A stretch of 64,000 nucleotides of DNA from Gluconobacter frateurii (lineage in GTDB: Bacteria; Pseudomonadota; Alphaproteobacteria; Acetobacterales; Acetobacteraceae). The stretch's first letter is position 1. Each line of letters begins with the position of its first letter. Below, in pieces: positions 35,581-44,103 of this stretch. The DNA lies in assembly GCF_002723955.1 (NCBI RefSeq), contig NZ_BEWN01000002.1, positions 186,001-250,000 of the forward strand, written 5' to 3'. The notes beneath the pieces were generated by a model. It was not told where the DNA came from. It made no database searches and saw only the letters and a list, made by a program, of their open reading frames with translations. A program made the translations under genes and the position numbers.

Positions 35581-36372
35581 ATGCGCGCACTCGACATCGC
35601 CGGAACGGGCATGCAGGCCCAGCAGACCAACGTTGAAACCATTTCCAACAATATCGCGAACATGAGCACCACGGGCTACAAGCGCTCACGTGCCGAATTT
35701 CAGGATCTGATTTACCAGAACATCCGCCGTGTCGGCACAAGCTCTTCCGATACGGGCACGACGGTTCCGTCCGGTGCACAGGTCGGTCTCGGTGTAAAAA
35801 CGGCAGCGATTTACCGTATCAATGATCAGGGCAGTCTGGAGCAGACCAGCAATTCCCTGGATCTTGCCGTGCAGGGAAAAGGCTATTTCCAGATCCAGCT
35901 TCCATCAGGACAGCTTGCCTATACTCGTGACGGCACATTCTCGATGGACAACACCGGTTCCCTCGTTACAGCGGATGGTTATCAGCTGAGCCCGACCATC
36001 ACGATTCCAAATAACGCCCAGAGTGTCAGCATCGACCAGTCCGGGCAGGTGAGTGTAACGGTTGCCGGGCAGAATAACTCCACGGTGGTTGGTCAGATCC
36101 AGCTTGCGACTTTCACCAACGAGAACGGTCTGGATGCTATGGGTCAGAACCTGTTCACGCCAACTACTGCGTCTGGGGACGCGATGCTGGGAACACCAAA
36201 CACGACCGGCTATGGCAGTGTCATGCAGGGGTATGTTGAGAATTCAAACGTCAATGTCGTGACGGAGATCACTGATCTTATTACGGCGCAACGTGCGTAT
36301 GAGATGAACAGCAAGGTCATTACCTCCGCCGACGACATGATGCAGACGCTGACCAATCTGGGTGGCCGTTAA
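35581..36372 (+). CDS. flgG: Flagellar distal rod protein FlgG
   Basis: 263 residues. N-terminal MRALDIAGTGMQAQQTNVET and NNIANMSTTGYKRSRAEFQD, and the C-terminal MQGYVENSNVNVVTEITDLI/ITAQRAYEMNSKVI are the rod signature. The stretch of about 18 residues specific for FlgG (LIYQNIRRVGTSSSDTGT) is present. FlgG forms the distal rod, between FlgF and the hook. Translated 33 bases after flgF. Confidence 0.95.
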   Translation: MRALDIAGTGMQAQQTNVETISNNIANMSTTGYKRSRAEFQDLIYQNIRRVGTSSSDTGTTVPSGAQVGLGVKTAAIYRINDQGSLEQTSNSLDLAVQGKGYFQIQLPSGQLAYTRDGTFSMDNTGSLVTADGYQLSPTITIPNNAQSVSIDQSGQVSVTVAGQNNSTVVGQIQLATFTNENGLDAMGQNLFTPTTASGDAMLGTPNTTGYGSVMQGYVENSNVNVVTEITDLITAQRAYEMNSKVITSADDMMQTLTNLGGR

Positions 36373-36374
36373 TC

Positions 36375-37358
36375 ATGGCGCGTGGGCTGTTGTGCCTATC
36401 CCTGTTGGCGCTGCTCGCATCTGGGACTTTGCATGCAGCAACCCTGCGAACCAATATCAGCGTCGACCATCCGCGGGTTAGACTGTCTGATCTGTTTTCT
36501 GGTTTAACCGCCGGGCAGGATGCCGACATTGGCGATGCTCCGGCGTTGGGGAGCAACTACGTTGTCGGCGGCCCTCAGCTGACGGCGATTGCCGCTCAAT
36601 TCGGGGTGGACTGGCCGGATGCATCGCCTCTTGTTTCCACAACCGTAACGCGTGCAACCCGAATGATTGAAGAAGACGATGTGCTGCCCGTGTTAAGGCA
36701 AAGCTTCGACTTCCCGGAAGATGCGCATGTTGAAATGACCTTGGCCGGTTTTAAACCGGTGGCTGTCCCTGCTCAGGAGACAGCTGCTCCGACTATTTTG
36801 CATCTTGATCGCCCGCCCCATGGGGGAGGGCATTTCAGTGCCCGCATGGAAATCCCTTCCCGTGTGGGTGGAAAAGGGACAGCATTTTCTGTTACCGGCA
36901 CTGTCACGATGGAAGTTAAGGCTGTTGCTCTCCGGCATTCCCTTCGGCCGGGGCAGCCCATCCTGCCTGAGGATGTCAGTGTAGTGCTGGTCAGATCCTC
37001 GGATGTTCCGGATGATGCGTTGCAATCAGTGGATGATGCTGTGGGGCTGGAAACAAGAAGCAGCCTGTCTGCCGGGCAGGTGTTGGCCTCTTCGCAGCTT
37101 GTTCATCCGCAGCTTGTCAGACGAGGATCACCAGTCGTTCTGTCCTACTCCCAGTCTAGTCTCCACCTGACTGTATCCGGCACGGTCATGGAAGCAGGAG
37201 GGAAGGGCGACATGGTGCATGTTTATAATGCAGGCAGTCGCATGGTTCTGACGGGGCGCGTTATTGGCAGGACGGAAGTGGAAGTCATTCCCGGGATTAC
37301 GCCCCTTTCTGCTGACAGTCGAAACCGCCCCGAGGCGGTCAGCCTGCCGACGCTCTGA
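36375..37358 (+). CDS. flgA: Flagellar basal-body P-ring assembly chaperone FlgA
   Basis: 327 residues with a signal peptide (MARGLLCLSLLALLASGTLHA). The SAF-type part (AVALRHSLRPGQPILPEDVS; SLSAGQVLASSQLVHP) and the C-terminal strand pattern (VTVSGTVMEAGGKGDMVHV-like, NAGSRMVLTGRVIG) are FlgA features. It assists periplasmic P-ring assembly. It is about 100 residues longer than E. coli FlgA. flgH and flgI, its usual partners, do not follow; its stop is four bases from the convergent RND pump stop. Confidence 0.88.
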   Translation: MARGLLCLSLLALLASGTLHAATLRTNISVDHPRVRLSDLFSGLTAGQDADIGDAPALGSNYVVGGPQLTAIAAQFGVDWPDASPLVSTTVTRATRMIEEDDVLPVLRQSFDFPEDAHVEMTLAGFKPVAVPAQETAAPTILHLDRPPHGGGHFSARMEIPSRVGGKGTAFSVTGTVTMEVKAVALRHSLRPGQPILPEDVSVVLVRSSDVPDDALQSVDDAVGLETRSSLSAGQVLASSQLVHPQLVRRGSPVVLSYSQSSLHLTVSGTVMEAGGKGDMVHVYNAGSRMVLTGRVIGRTEVEVIPGITPLSADSRNRPEAVSLPTL

Positions 37359-37362
37359 CACG

Positions 37363-40300
37363 TCAGGCTTTCTCCGGTTGAGAGCTGGAACGGCCCAGCC
37401 GGTGAATGCGCTGTATGATTTTTGCACTCAGCCGGCGCATCCATTTCCCGATTGCATCCATCCAGAGATAGACGATTGGCGTCGTATAGAGCGTCAGAAG
37501 CTGGCTTACGATCATTCCGCCCAGAACAGAAACACCAAGAGGTGCGCGCATTTCGCTGCCATAACCATGCCCGATGATCAGGGGCACGGCACCGAGCGCG
37601 GCAGCCAGGGACGTCATGAGGATAGGGCGGAAACGGGTGATCGAAGCCTTGAAAATAGCGTCTTTTGGCGACAGTCCTTCAAATCGTTCGGCGTGAATCG
37701 CGAAGTCGATGACCAGAATGGCATTCTTTTTCACGATACCCGTCAGAAGAATGATACCGATCACCGCCACGACGCTGAACGGCAGTCCGAAACACCACAA
37801 TCCCATGACGGCTCCAATGCCAGCGGATGGCAACGTTGAGAGAATGGTGATGGGATGGATCAGGCTCTCATAGAGAATACCCAGCACGATATACATGACA
37901 GCAATCGCAGCTGCGAAAGCGATCAGAGCGTTGATCATGACCTTGGTGGTATCGCCTGCTGTGCCTGTAAATTCACCCAGAATACCGTCAGGGGCGTGCG
38001 TTTCCTTCATGGTGTCCTGAATCAGTTTGACACCTTGGGCATAGGTCACGCCCTGAGCCAGATCGAAGGAGATGGCTGTTGAATAATAGCCTGAACGATG
38101 GGTGACATCGAGCGGCTGCTGCTTCCACAGAATGGAGGCCACATTATCTAGCGGGATCATGGTTTCTGTCGAAGACGACACGGCTGAACCACTCGATTTA
38201 TTGCCGGAAATCTGGTTGGCGAGTGAGTTCTGGATGGATGACGATGCAAGAGAAGCGAATGTACTTTCCGTCGCACTTGTAGAGGCTTTGGCCCGAATAA
38301 GATTCGAGGCTACGCCGCCCGCCGCCGTCCCGGCAGATGTGGAGATCCAGATCTGGTGCAGCATGTTCGGGTCTGTGCGGTATTTTGGATCCAGAACCAT
38401 GACGACACGGTGTGTTGTGAGTGGTAGGTGGATGGTTGAAACAATGGCCTGACCATAGGAATCATACAGCACGTTCTGGATAAGCTGGGGCGTCACCCCG
38501 TAGCGCGCTTCCGTATCCCGCCGCACGGTAATGTAAGCCGCGACAGACTGGCTTTCCGTTGCCGATGAGACATTGATCATCTTTCCGGAAGCCCGCAGAG
38601 CGCCGAGCATCTTCGGCAGGTAGTTGGTCAGGCTGGCAATATCTTCGCTACGCAAAACATAACGGTAAGCACCGGTGTTCTTCTGGCTGCTCCCGCCCTG
38701 ACTGTTGCCGCCGACATTCCAGAACATGACATCTGCGCCCGGCTGAACTGGCACCGCTTTACGGATACGGGCCAGAACCGTCGCAACCGGAGCACGCTCA
38801 CTCTTTTCCTTCAGGTGCAGATAGAGTTCGCCAGAGTTCTTGTCGTCGCTGAAAATGGTCGTGGATGTGACATCCGGATCTTTCTGGACGATCGCGCCTA
38901 CGGCCCGTAGCCGGCGATCAATTTCATCAAAGGACATGGTGGCATCCCCTTTGATACGGCCGCCAATCAGGGAAATGTCCTGCTCGGGAATAAATTCCTT
39001 TGGCATGATGATGACGGACCCGACTAACAGAACGAAGCTGAGGGGAAGTGTCAGACCCATCAGGATCGTATGGCGAAGGCACCAGTGCATGGAGCGCGCA
39101 TACAGGCGCACCATGCCATCCAACCCTGCCTCCGTGATACGGATAATCGCCCCGCTCAGGCCAGTGCGCGGCCCTGTGCCGTGATCAATCTCCAGCATGC
39201 GCGCACACATCATGGGCGTCAGTGTGAGAGAGAGCCACATCGAGATTACGATGGCGGAAATCATGGTCATGCAGAACTCGAACATGATCGAGCCTGCCGT
39301 TCCCGGAAGGAAAAGAAGCGGAATGAAGACGGCCACGAGGGAAGCACTGATGGACAGAACCGTGAAACCAATCTCGGATGAGCCAAGAATACTGGCTTCA
39401 TAACGGTCCATGCCGTTTTCCATGTGGCGGGCAATATTTTCCAGAACCACGATCGCATCGTCTACGACAAAGCCAACGGCAATGGTCAGGGACATCAGGG
39501 ACAGCACGTCCAGCGTGAAGTTGAAATACGCCATTGCCGCCAGTGTGCCTGACAGGGCGATCGGCACAGTGACAGCAGGAATGACGGTCGTCATCACTTT
39601 CCGGAAGAACAACAGGATGACCAGGACCACCAGAATGACGGAAACCACGAGAGCTTCCTTGGCATCCTGAAGAGCCGCCCGGACAGACCGGGACGTGTCA
39701 AGGCCGACAATAAGTTTGACACTGCCCGGTAGTCCGGCCCTCAGCTTGTCCAGATTGGCGTTGATCCCGTTGACGATTGCCACTGTATTGGCGTGAGGCT
39801 GCGCAGAAACAACCATTGTGAGGGCACGATGGCCGTTGATGTAACTGGTCTGGTACACGTCCTGAACGCCGTCATACACCTTGGCGACGTCTTTAAGGCG
39901 AACCGGATAAAAGCTGTTTCGATATCCGACGATCAGGTCCTGATACTGGTCTGCCTTAACGGCCTGATCGTTGGTAGACAGCAGCATCCGTTTGCCGTGA
40001 CTGTCGATGAAGCCCTTTGGTGTGAAGGCGTTGGCAGAGGCGAGAGCAGTCCGAATGTCTTCAAATCCGATACCCCATTTGTAGAGGGGGCCAGGGTTGA
40101 GCTCCACGCGGACTGCAGGATTTGAAGATCCCACAACCTCTACACGTCCAACGCCTTTGACCTGAGCGAGGTAGGGTTTGACCTGAATATTTGCCACATC
40201 ATACAGCTCAGCCTGGGTCAGCTGATCGGTTGTGACGCTGAGCAGGTAAACTGGAAAGCCGCTTCCATCGAGTTTGAACGCCTGTGGATCGTCATCCAGA

Positions 40301-40668
40301 GTGCCGGAAGGGAGGTCACTCCGTGCCGCTCTGAGCGCGGCCTGAACGTCGCGCAAGGCACCATCGATATTTCGGGAAGATGAGAACTCCAGAAAGATCT
40401 GCGCCTGCCCCTGACTGGTATCGGACTCAATGTGCTGGAGATCAGCAATCGAGCCGAGACGGCGTTCTAGAGGCGTTGTGACGGAGGTGGCCATCTGTTG
40501 CGGATCAGCGCCCGGTTGGGTGGCGACAACCATGATGTTTGTTGTCGTGGCATCCGGCATCGTTGCAACGGGAAGTAAAGGATAGCAGATGATGCCCGCC
40601 ATGAAGATGGCGATGGACATCAGTGTCGTTGCAACGGGGCGATCAATGAACAGGCGGCAGAAATTCAT
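37363..40668 (-). CDS. HAE1-type RND multidrug efflux pump (AcrB/MdtB-like)
   Basis: 1101 residues with the 12-helix RND layout. NFCRLFIDRPVATTLMSIAI starts the first helix, PLLPVATMPDATT follows it, and the fourth helix carries the proton-path pair in TIAVGFVVDDAIVVLENIARH. The C-terminal half has IGIILLTGIVKKNAILVIDFA. This is the hydrophobe/amphiphile exporting branch, unlike the metal-type pump at 11528. No periplasmic adaptor or outer-membrane factor gene is adjacent, so it must use partners encoded elsewhere. A TATAAT-like box is found 20-25 bases before its ATG on the minus strand. Confidence 0.9.
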   Translation of the reverse strand: MNFCRLFIDRPVATTLMSIAIFMAGIICYPLLPVATMPDATTTNIMVVATQPGADPQQMATSVTTPLERRLGSIADLQHIESDTSQGQAQIFLEFSSSRNIDGALRDVQAALRAARSDLPSGTLDDDPQAFKLDGSGFPVYLLSVTTDQLTQAELYDVANIQVKPYLAQVKGVGRVEVVGSSNPAVRVELNPGPLYKWGIGFEDIRTALASANAFTPKGFIDSHGKRMLLSTNDQAVKADQYQDLIVGYRNSFYPVRLKDVAKVYDGVQDVYQTSYINGHRALTMVVSAQPHANTVAIVNGINANLDKLRAGLPGSVKLIVGLDTSRSVRAALQDAKEALVVSVILVVLVILLFFRKVMTTVIPAVTVPIALSGTLAAMAYFNFTLDVLSLMSLTIAVGFVVDDAIVVLENIARHMENGMDRYEASILGSSEIGFTVLSISASLVAVFIPLLFLPGTAGSIMFEFCMTMISAIVISMWLSLTLTPMMCARMLEIDHGTGPRTGLSGAIIRITEAGLDGMVRLYARSMHWCLRHTILMGLTLPLSFVLLVGSVIIMPKEFIPEQDISLIGGRIKGDATMSFDEIDRRLRAVGAIVQKDPDVTSTTIFSDDKNSGELYLHLKEKSERAPVATVLARIRKAVPVQPGADVMFWNVGGNSQGGSSQKNTGAYRYVLRSEDIASLTNYLPKMLGALRASGKMINVSSATESQSVAAYITVRRDTEARYGVTPQLIQNVLYDSYGQAIVSTIHLPLTTHRVVMVLDPKYRTDPNMLHQIWISTSAGTAAGGVASNLIRAKASTSATESTFASLASSSIQNSLANQISGNKSSGSAVSSSTETMIPLDNVASILWKQQPLDVTHRSGYYSTAISFDLAQGVTYAQGVKLIQDTMKETHAPDGILGEFTGTAGDTTKVMINALIAFAAAIAVMYIVLGILYESLIHPITILSTLPSAGIGAVMGLWCFGLPFSVVAVIGIILLTGIVKKNAILVIDFAIHAERFEGLSPKDAIFKASITRFRPILMTSLAAALGAVPLIIGHGYGSEMRAPLGVSVLGGMIVSQLLTLYTTPIVYLWMDAIGKWMRRLSAKIIQRIHRLGRSSSQPEKA

Positions 40669-40747
40669 GCCGACAGCTTATCCTCGATTATAGTCTTTTG
40701 GTCATTACCATTAGGACACGAAAAGTCATTTCATTGGATGAATATGG

Positions 40748-41551
40748 TCAGTAATCGGGCATTCCCGCCGGCTGGGCGGAGGGCTGCCGACAGTAATAGA
40801 GTTCTGTAAGCCGTGGTGGCAGAAGGTCCGCCAGCCGTGCGCCCAAAACAAGCCATTTTGGGAAAGTCACACGTCGTCTGCCGCGCAGTGTTCCCCGGAG
40901 TATCTGGCGCACTGCGTCTTCTGTCGAGACGAGCCCTGGCATGGGAAAACGATTCCTTTTGACCATGGGAGTATCAATAAAACCACAGCAGACGCTGGTC
41001 AGGGTGATGCCTGATTTTTCCAGTGTTGGGGCAGTCGCCACCGTGAAGCGGTCAAGAGCCGCCTTGGACGCTGAATAGGACGGGGTGCCGGGATAGGACA
41101 CAAAGCCGGCGACCGATGCCATCATGCAGATCTGCCCGCGTCGCCCATTCTGATCGCGTGCCTGCTTTTTCATAACGTCTATGGCCGGGAAGAGTGTGTT
41201 CAAGGAGCCAAGAAGATTGGTCTCAATCATGAGACGGGCATGATCTTCGCGTTCCGGAGTGGGAACTGCCGCTCCGGCTGGAGGAAGGCCTCCTGTGATG
41301 CCAGCGCAGGCGAAGACCATGTCCAGCCTGACGCTGCTTTCTTCGTGGATCCATTCGGCCATACCCTGTCGGTCGCGGGTATCAATGACGCGACTTCTGA
41401 CGGTGGCACCCTGTGCCTCGCAAAGTCGCCGCGTCGCATCCAGACCTTCAGAACAACAGTCTCCCAATACAAGGTCCTGACCTGGCCGCGCCAGACGGAT
41501 CGCCAGCCCTTGGCCAATGCCGGACGCTGCGCCTGTGATGAGAATTTTCAC
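40748..41551 (-). CDS. Short-chain dehydrogenase/reductase (SDR)
   Basis: 267 residues. The cofactor motif is ILITGAASGIGQGLAIRLA; FACAGITGGLPP corresponds to the NNAG region, and the catalytic Ser and YxxxK are in VAGFVSYPGTPSYSASKAAL. Typical classical SDR, NAD(P)H-dependent oxidation or reduction of a hydroxyl or keto group; substrate unknown. The ATG overlaps the stop of the lipase-like lipoprotein by four bases, so both are co-translated. It ends 80 bases before the RND gene on the same strand. Confidence 0.85.
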   Translation of the reverse strand: MKILITGAASGIGQGLAIRLARPGQDLVLGDCCSEGLDATRRLCEAQGATVRSRVIDTRDRQGMAEWIHEESSVRLDMVFACAGITGGLPPAGAAVPTPEREDHARLMIETNLLGSLNTLFPAIDVMKKQARDQNGRRGQICMMASVAGFVSYPGTPSYSASKAALDRFTVATAPTLEKSGITLTSVCCGFIDTPMVKRNRFPMPGLVSTEDAVRQILRGTLRGRRRVTFPKWLVLGARLADLLPPRLTELYYCRQPSAQPAGMPDY

Positions 41552-42732
41552 CGTGTCAGACAGCTATTGCCAGGGGACTGACCAGACATGAGGCTGCGGA
41601 CAAACGAATGCGCATCTGTCGTGACGGACCTGAGCGTCCCGTTATGGCTTGCACCGCCATAGGTATGATGGGTGACGGGTGTACCGGCAGCACAGAGTGC
41701 GGAGACCAGACGCTTCTGCTCGTTGGGTGAGGAATGAAGATCCTGCATACCTGTCGCGATCATGACGGGTGTGGAAAGTGACAGGGACGGATATTCAGCC
41801 CATTTCAGTGCAGGTACCAAAGCAGCTTCCGCCCCGGGACGCAGGGTTGTGGCTGGTGTCAGGCCCGAGCGGTGCGCCATGGGAAAGAAGTCTGAACTGC
41901 ATGTTGTGGCAGCGTCGTGCATGAGCGCCAGTGCCCGCGTCGTGAATACAGCGTTTGGATCAAAAGATGGGTCGGCCTGCGAGAGGGAAGCACCCAAGGA
42001 CAGAAGTTCGGGCACGGCTGGCGAGAAACTGTGCGGATTGCGTGGATGGAGGAGACCCTGCACGCCCTGTGCGTCGAGATAAGGCGGAGCGACGGCTACA
42101 GTCCCGACGATATGCAGTTGCGGCGCGTAAGTTGCAGCCATGGCGGAAGCTGCAAGAGCAGCCTGCGCCCCTTGCGAATGGCCGCTGAGAACGGTTGTCA
42201 GAGAAATATCTGGAAAACGGGCATGGGCGGCGCGAACGGAGTCCAGCATGCTCATGCCTTCAGAGCGTGCATTGAGCAGCAGGGCATCCCCCGGTTCTCC
42301 GAGGCCTGGATAATCCGTCGCCACGATCGCGAAGCCCTGTTGCAGCCATGGCGCATAGAAATGCTCCTGCACGGTTCCCAGACCCATAACAGAGGGGGCA
42401 CAGGTCAGGTGAAGGCCGCTTTCTCCGTGCCCCCAGGCCAGAACAGGCCAGCCGCCAGCAGGAGGTGTGCCACGCGGGATCAGGACTTCAGCAGACACGC
42501 GCACAAGCTGTTTCGGGTTTCGCGCATCCGAACTCCGGTAAGTCAGACGCCATGCCTGTCCAGGCATGTGGGAGATCATGTGATCGATCTGAATGGCCTG
42601 TCCGGCGGCGACTGGAGCGCTCAGCGAGTAGGAATCCCCATCGTCCTGAGACGCGCAGCCTGAGAGAAGGGCGAGGGACAGTCCGAAAAGAGCGGTCGTA
42701 CCGAGTGTCGTGCAAAGTCGGGTCAGAGTCAT
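41548..42732 (-). CDS. Secretory-lipase-like alpha/beta hydrolase lipoprotein
   Basis: 394 residues from the ATG at 42732, giving a lipoprotein signal (MTLTRLCTTLGTTALFGLS, lipobox LLSGC). The hydrolase core shows WPVLAWGHGESGLHLTC, IVATDYPGLGEPGD, the nucleophile GHSQGAQAAL, and a C-terminal acid/His pair in IATGMQDLHSSPNEQKRL and YGGASHNGTLRS. This layout resembles secretory lipases (LIP family). It probably cleaves esters in the periplasm. Starts upstream of 42732 would not give a normal signal peptide. It is linked to the SDR by an ATGA overlap. Confidence 0.8.
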   Translation of the reverse strand: MTLTRLCTTLGTTALFGLSLALLSGCASQDDGDSYSLSAPVAAGQAIQIDHMISHMPGQAWRLTYRSSDARNPKQLVRVSAEVLIPRGTPPAGGWPVLAWGHGESGLHLTCAPSVMGLGTVQEHFYAPWLQQGFAIVATDYPGLGEPGDALLLNARSEGMSMLDSVRAAHARFPDISLTTVLSGHSQGAQAALAASAMAATYAPQLHIVGTVAVAPPYLDAQGVQGLLHPRNPHSFSPAVPELLSLGASLSQADPSFDPNAVFTTRALALMHDAATTCSSDFFPMAHRSGLTPATTLRPGAEAALVPALKWAEYPSLSLSTPVMIATGMQDLHSSPNEQKRLVSALCAAGTPVTHHTYGGASHNGTLRSVTTDAHSFVRSLMSGQSPGNSCLTR

Positions 42733-42860
42733 GGCTGCTTGTGATCTCCAGCGCAGGAACGAACACCATAGCAGTGTAGAAGTCCGTCGGGGAGCCTTCC
42801 CGACTTGGAGGACCGGCAATCCGGCGCTACAGAAGAGGCACAGTAAGAAAAGGATAAACC

Positions 42861-43112
42861 ATGAGCGATACCCCTCCCGATCGTCTGTGCGCCAGCCCGG
42901 ACAGCCCATACTACAATGAAGACGTGCTGACGCGCGGCGTTGGCGTTCGTCTCAAGGGCGAAGAGAAGACCAATGTTGAAGAATATTGCATCAGCGAAGG
43001 CTGGGCTCGTCTGTCCGTCGGCAAGGCCGTGGATCGCAAGGGCCGCCCGATGACGCTGAAGGTCACTGGCCCGGTTGAAGCCTGGTTCAAGGACGACGCG
43101 AAAGACGCATGA
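42861..43112 (+). CDS. DUF3297 family protein
   Basis: 83 residues. It follows the DUF3297 family closely: SDTPPDRLCASPDSPYYNED, GVGVRLKGEEKTNVEEYCIS, VGKAVDRKGRPMTLKVTGPV, EAWFKD. Function is not known. The AAAAGGATAAACC leader gives a fair ribosome site. Its stop overlaps the nucleoside hydrolase start (ATGA), so these two are coupled. A GTCGGG/CCCGAC hairpin (42786-42804) lies upstream in the divergent promoter region. Confidence 0.9.
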   Translation: MSDTPPDRLCASPDSPYYNEDVLTRGVGVRLKGEEKTNVEEYCISEGWARLSVGKAVDRKGRPMTLKVTGPVEAWFKDDAKDA

Positions 43113-44062
43113 TGACGCAGGTCAGCCCCCGCCGGATCATCATCGACACGGATCCGGGACAGGACGATGCCGTGGCGATTCTGCTGGCGCTGGCCTCGCC
43201 AGAACTGCATGTGGAAGCGATCATGACCGTTGCCGGTAATGTGCCGCTTTCCCAGACGACCAAGAACGCCTGTGCCCTGCTTGAACTGGCAGGACGCGAG
43301 GAGGTCCCTGTGTATGCTGGAGCGGCCCGTCCGCTTCACAAGGCGCCCATCAGCGCCGAGCATGTGCATGGCGAAACGGGGATGGGTGGTGCAAACCTGC
43401 CTGAACCTCACCTTCGTGCGCAGGGCATTGATGCGGCTACCCATCTTGTGGATATGCTACGGAAAGAGCCAGCAGACAGCATCACGCTTGTCTGCCTGGG
43501 GCCGATGACCAATCTGGCTCATGCCTTGACGCATGCCCCCGATATCGCGCCAAAAATTGCCCGTCTTGTCGCGATGGGCGGTGCGCAGCGGGAAGGCGGC
43601 AATATTACGCCAACCGCCGAGTTTAATTTCTTCGTTGACCCTCATGCCGCGAAAATCGTGATAGCTGCGGGCATTCCTACTACGCTTCTGCCGCTGGACG
43701 TCACTCATCGCGCTATCGCCACACCACGCAGGCTTGCACCAATTGCAGACTTAAAAACGCCGGTCGGCGATATGGTTGTTCGGATGCTGGGAGCGGAAGA
43801 CCGCTTCGAGAAGATGAAATACGGCTGGGAAGGCGGTGCTCTGCATGATCCACTGACGATTGGCTGGCTGCTGTGGCCAGACCTGTTCAGTGGTCGGGAG
43901 TGCAATGTTGAGATTGAGGTCGAGGCACCTCTTTGCCTTGGACAGAGCGTGGTTGATCTCTGGAAAGTAACCGATCGCCCTGCCAATGCGTTATGGATTG
44001 ATCATATTGATTCCGACGCGTTCTATACCCGTCTGACGGAAAGACTGGCCCGTCTGAACTAG
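43109..44062 (+). CDS. Nucleoside hydrolase (IunH/RihA-like)
   Basis: 317 residues. The calcium-binding aspartate cluster DTDPGQDDAVAILLAL is near residue 14, and ITPTAEFNFFVDPHAAKIV and VTHRAIATP continue the family pattern; GPMTNLAHALTHAPDIAPKI is also typical. It splits ribonucleosides into base and ribose for salvage. Specificity (inosine-uridine or pyrimidine) cannot be read with confidence. It is overlapped by DUF3297 and followed by an sqr-like gene 41 bases away, probably in one operon. Confidence 0.9.
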   Translation: MMTQVSPRRIIIDTDPGQDDAVAILLALASPELHVEAIMTVAGNVPLSQTTKNACALLELAGREEVPVYAGAARPLHKAPISAEHVHGETGMGGANLPEPHLRAQGIDAATHLVDMLRKEPADSITLVCLGPMTNLAHALTHAPDIAPKIARLVAMGGAQREGGNITPTAEFNFFVDPHAAKIVIAAGIPTTLLPLDVTHRAIATPRRLAPIADLKTPVGDMVVRMLGAEDRFEKMKYGWEGGALHDPLTIGWLLWPDLFSGRECNVEIEVEAPLCLGQSVVDLWKVTDRPANALWIDHIDSDAFYTRLTERLARLN

Positions 44063-44103
44063 GGTTTCCTCATTGTCAGTCCCGTGACTTTGGAGCATCG
44101 AAC

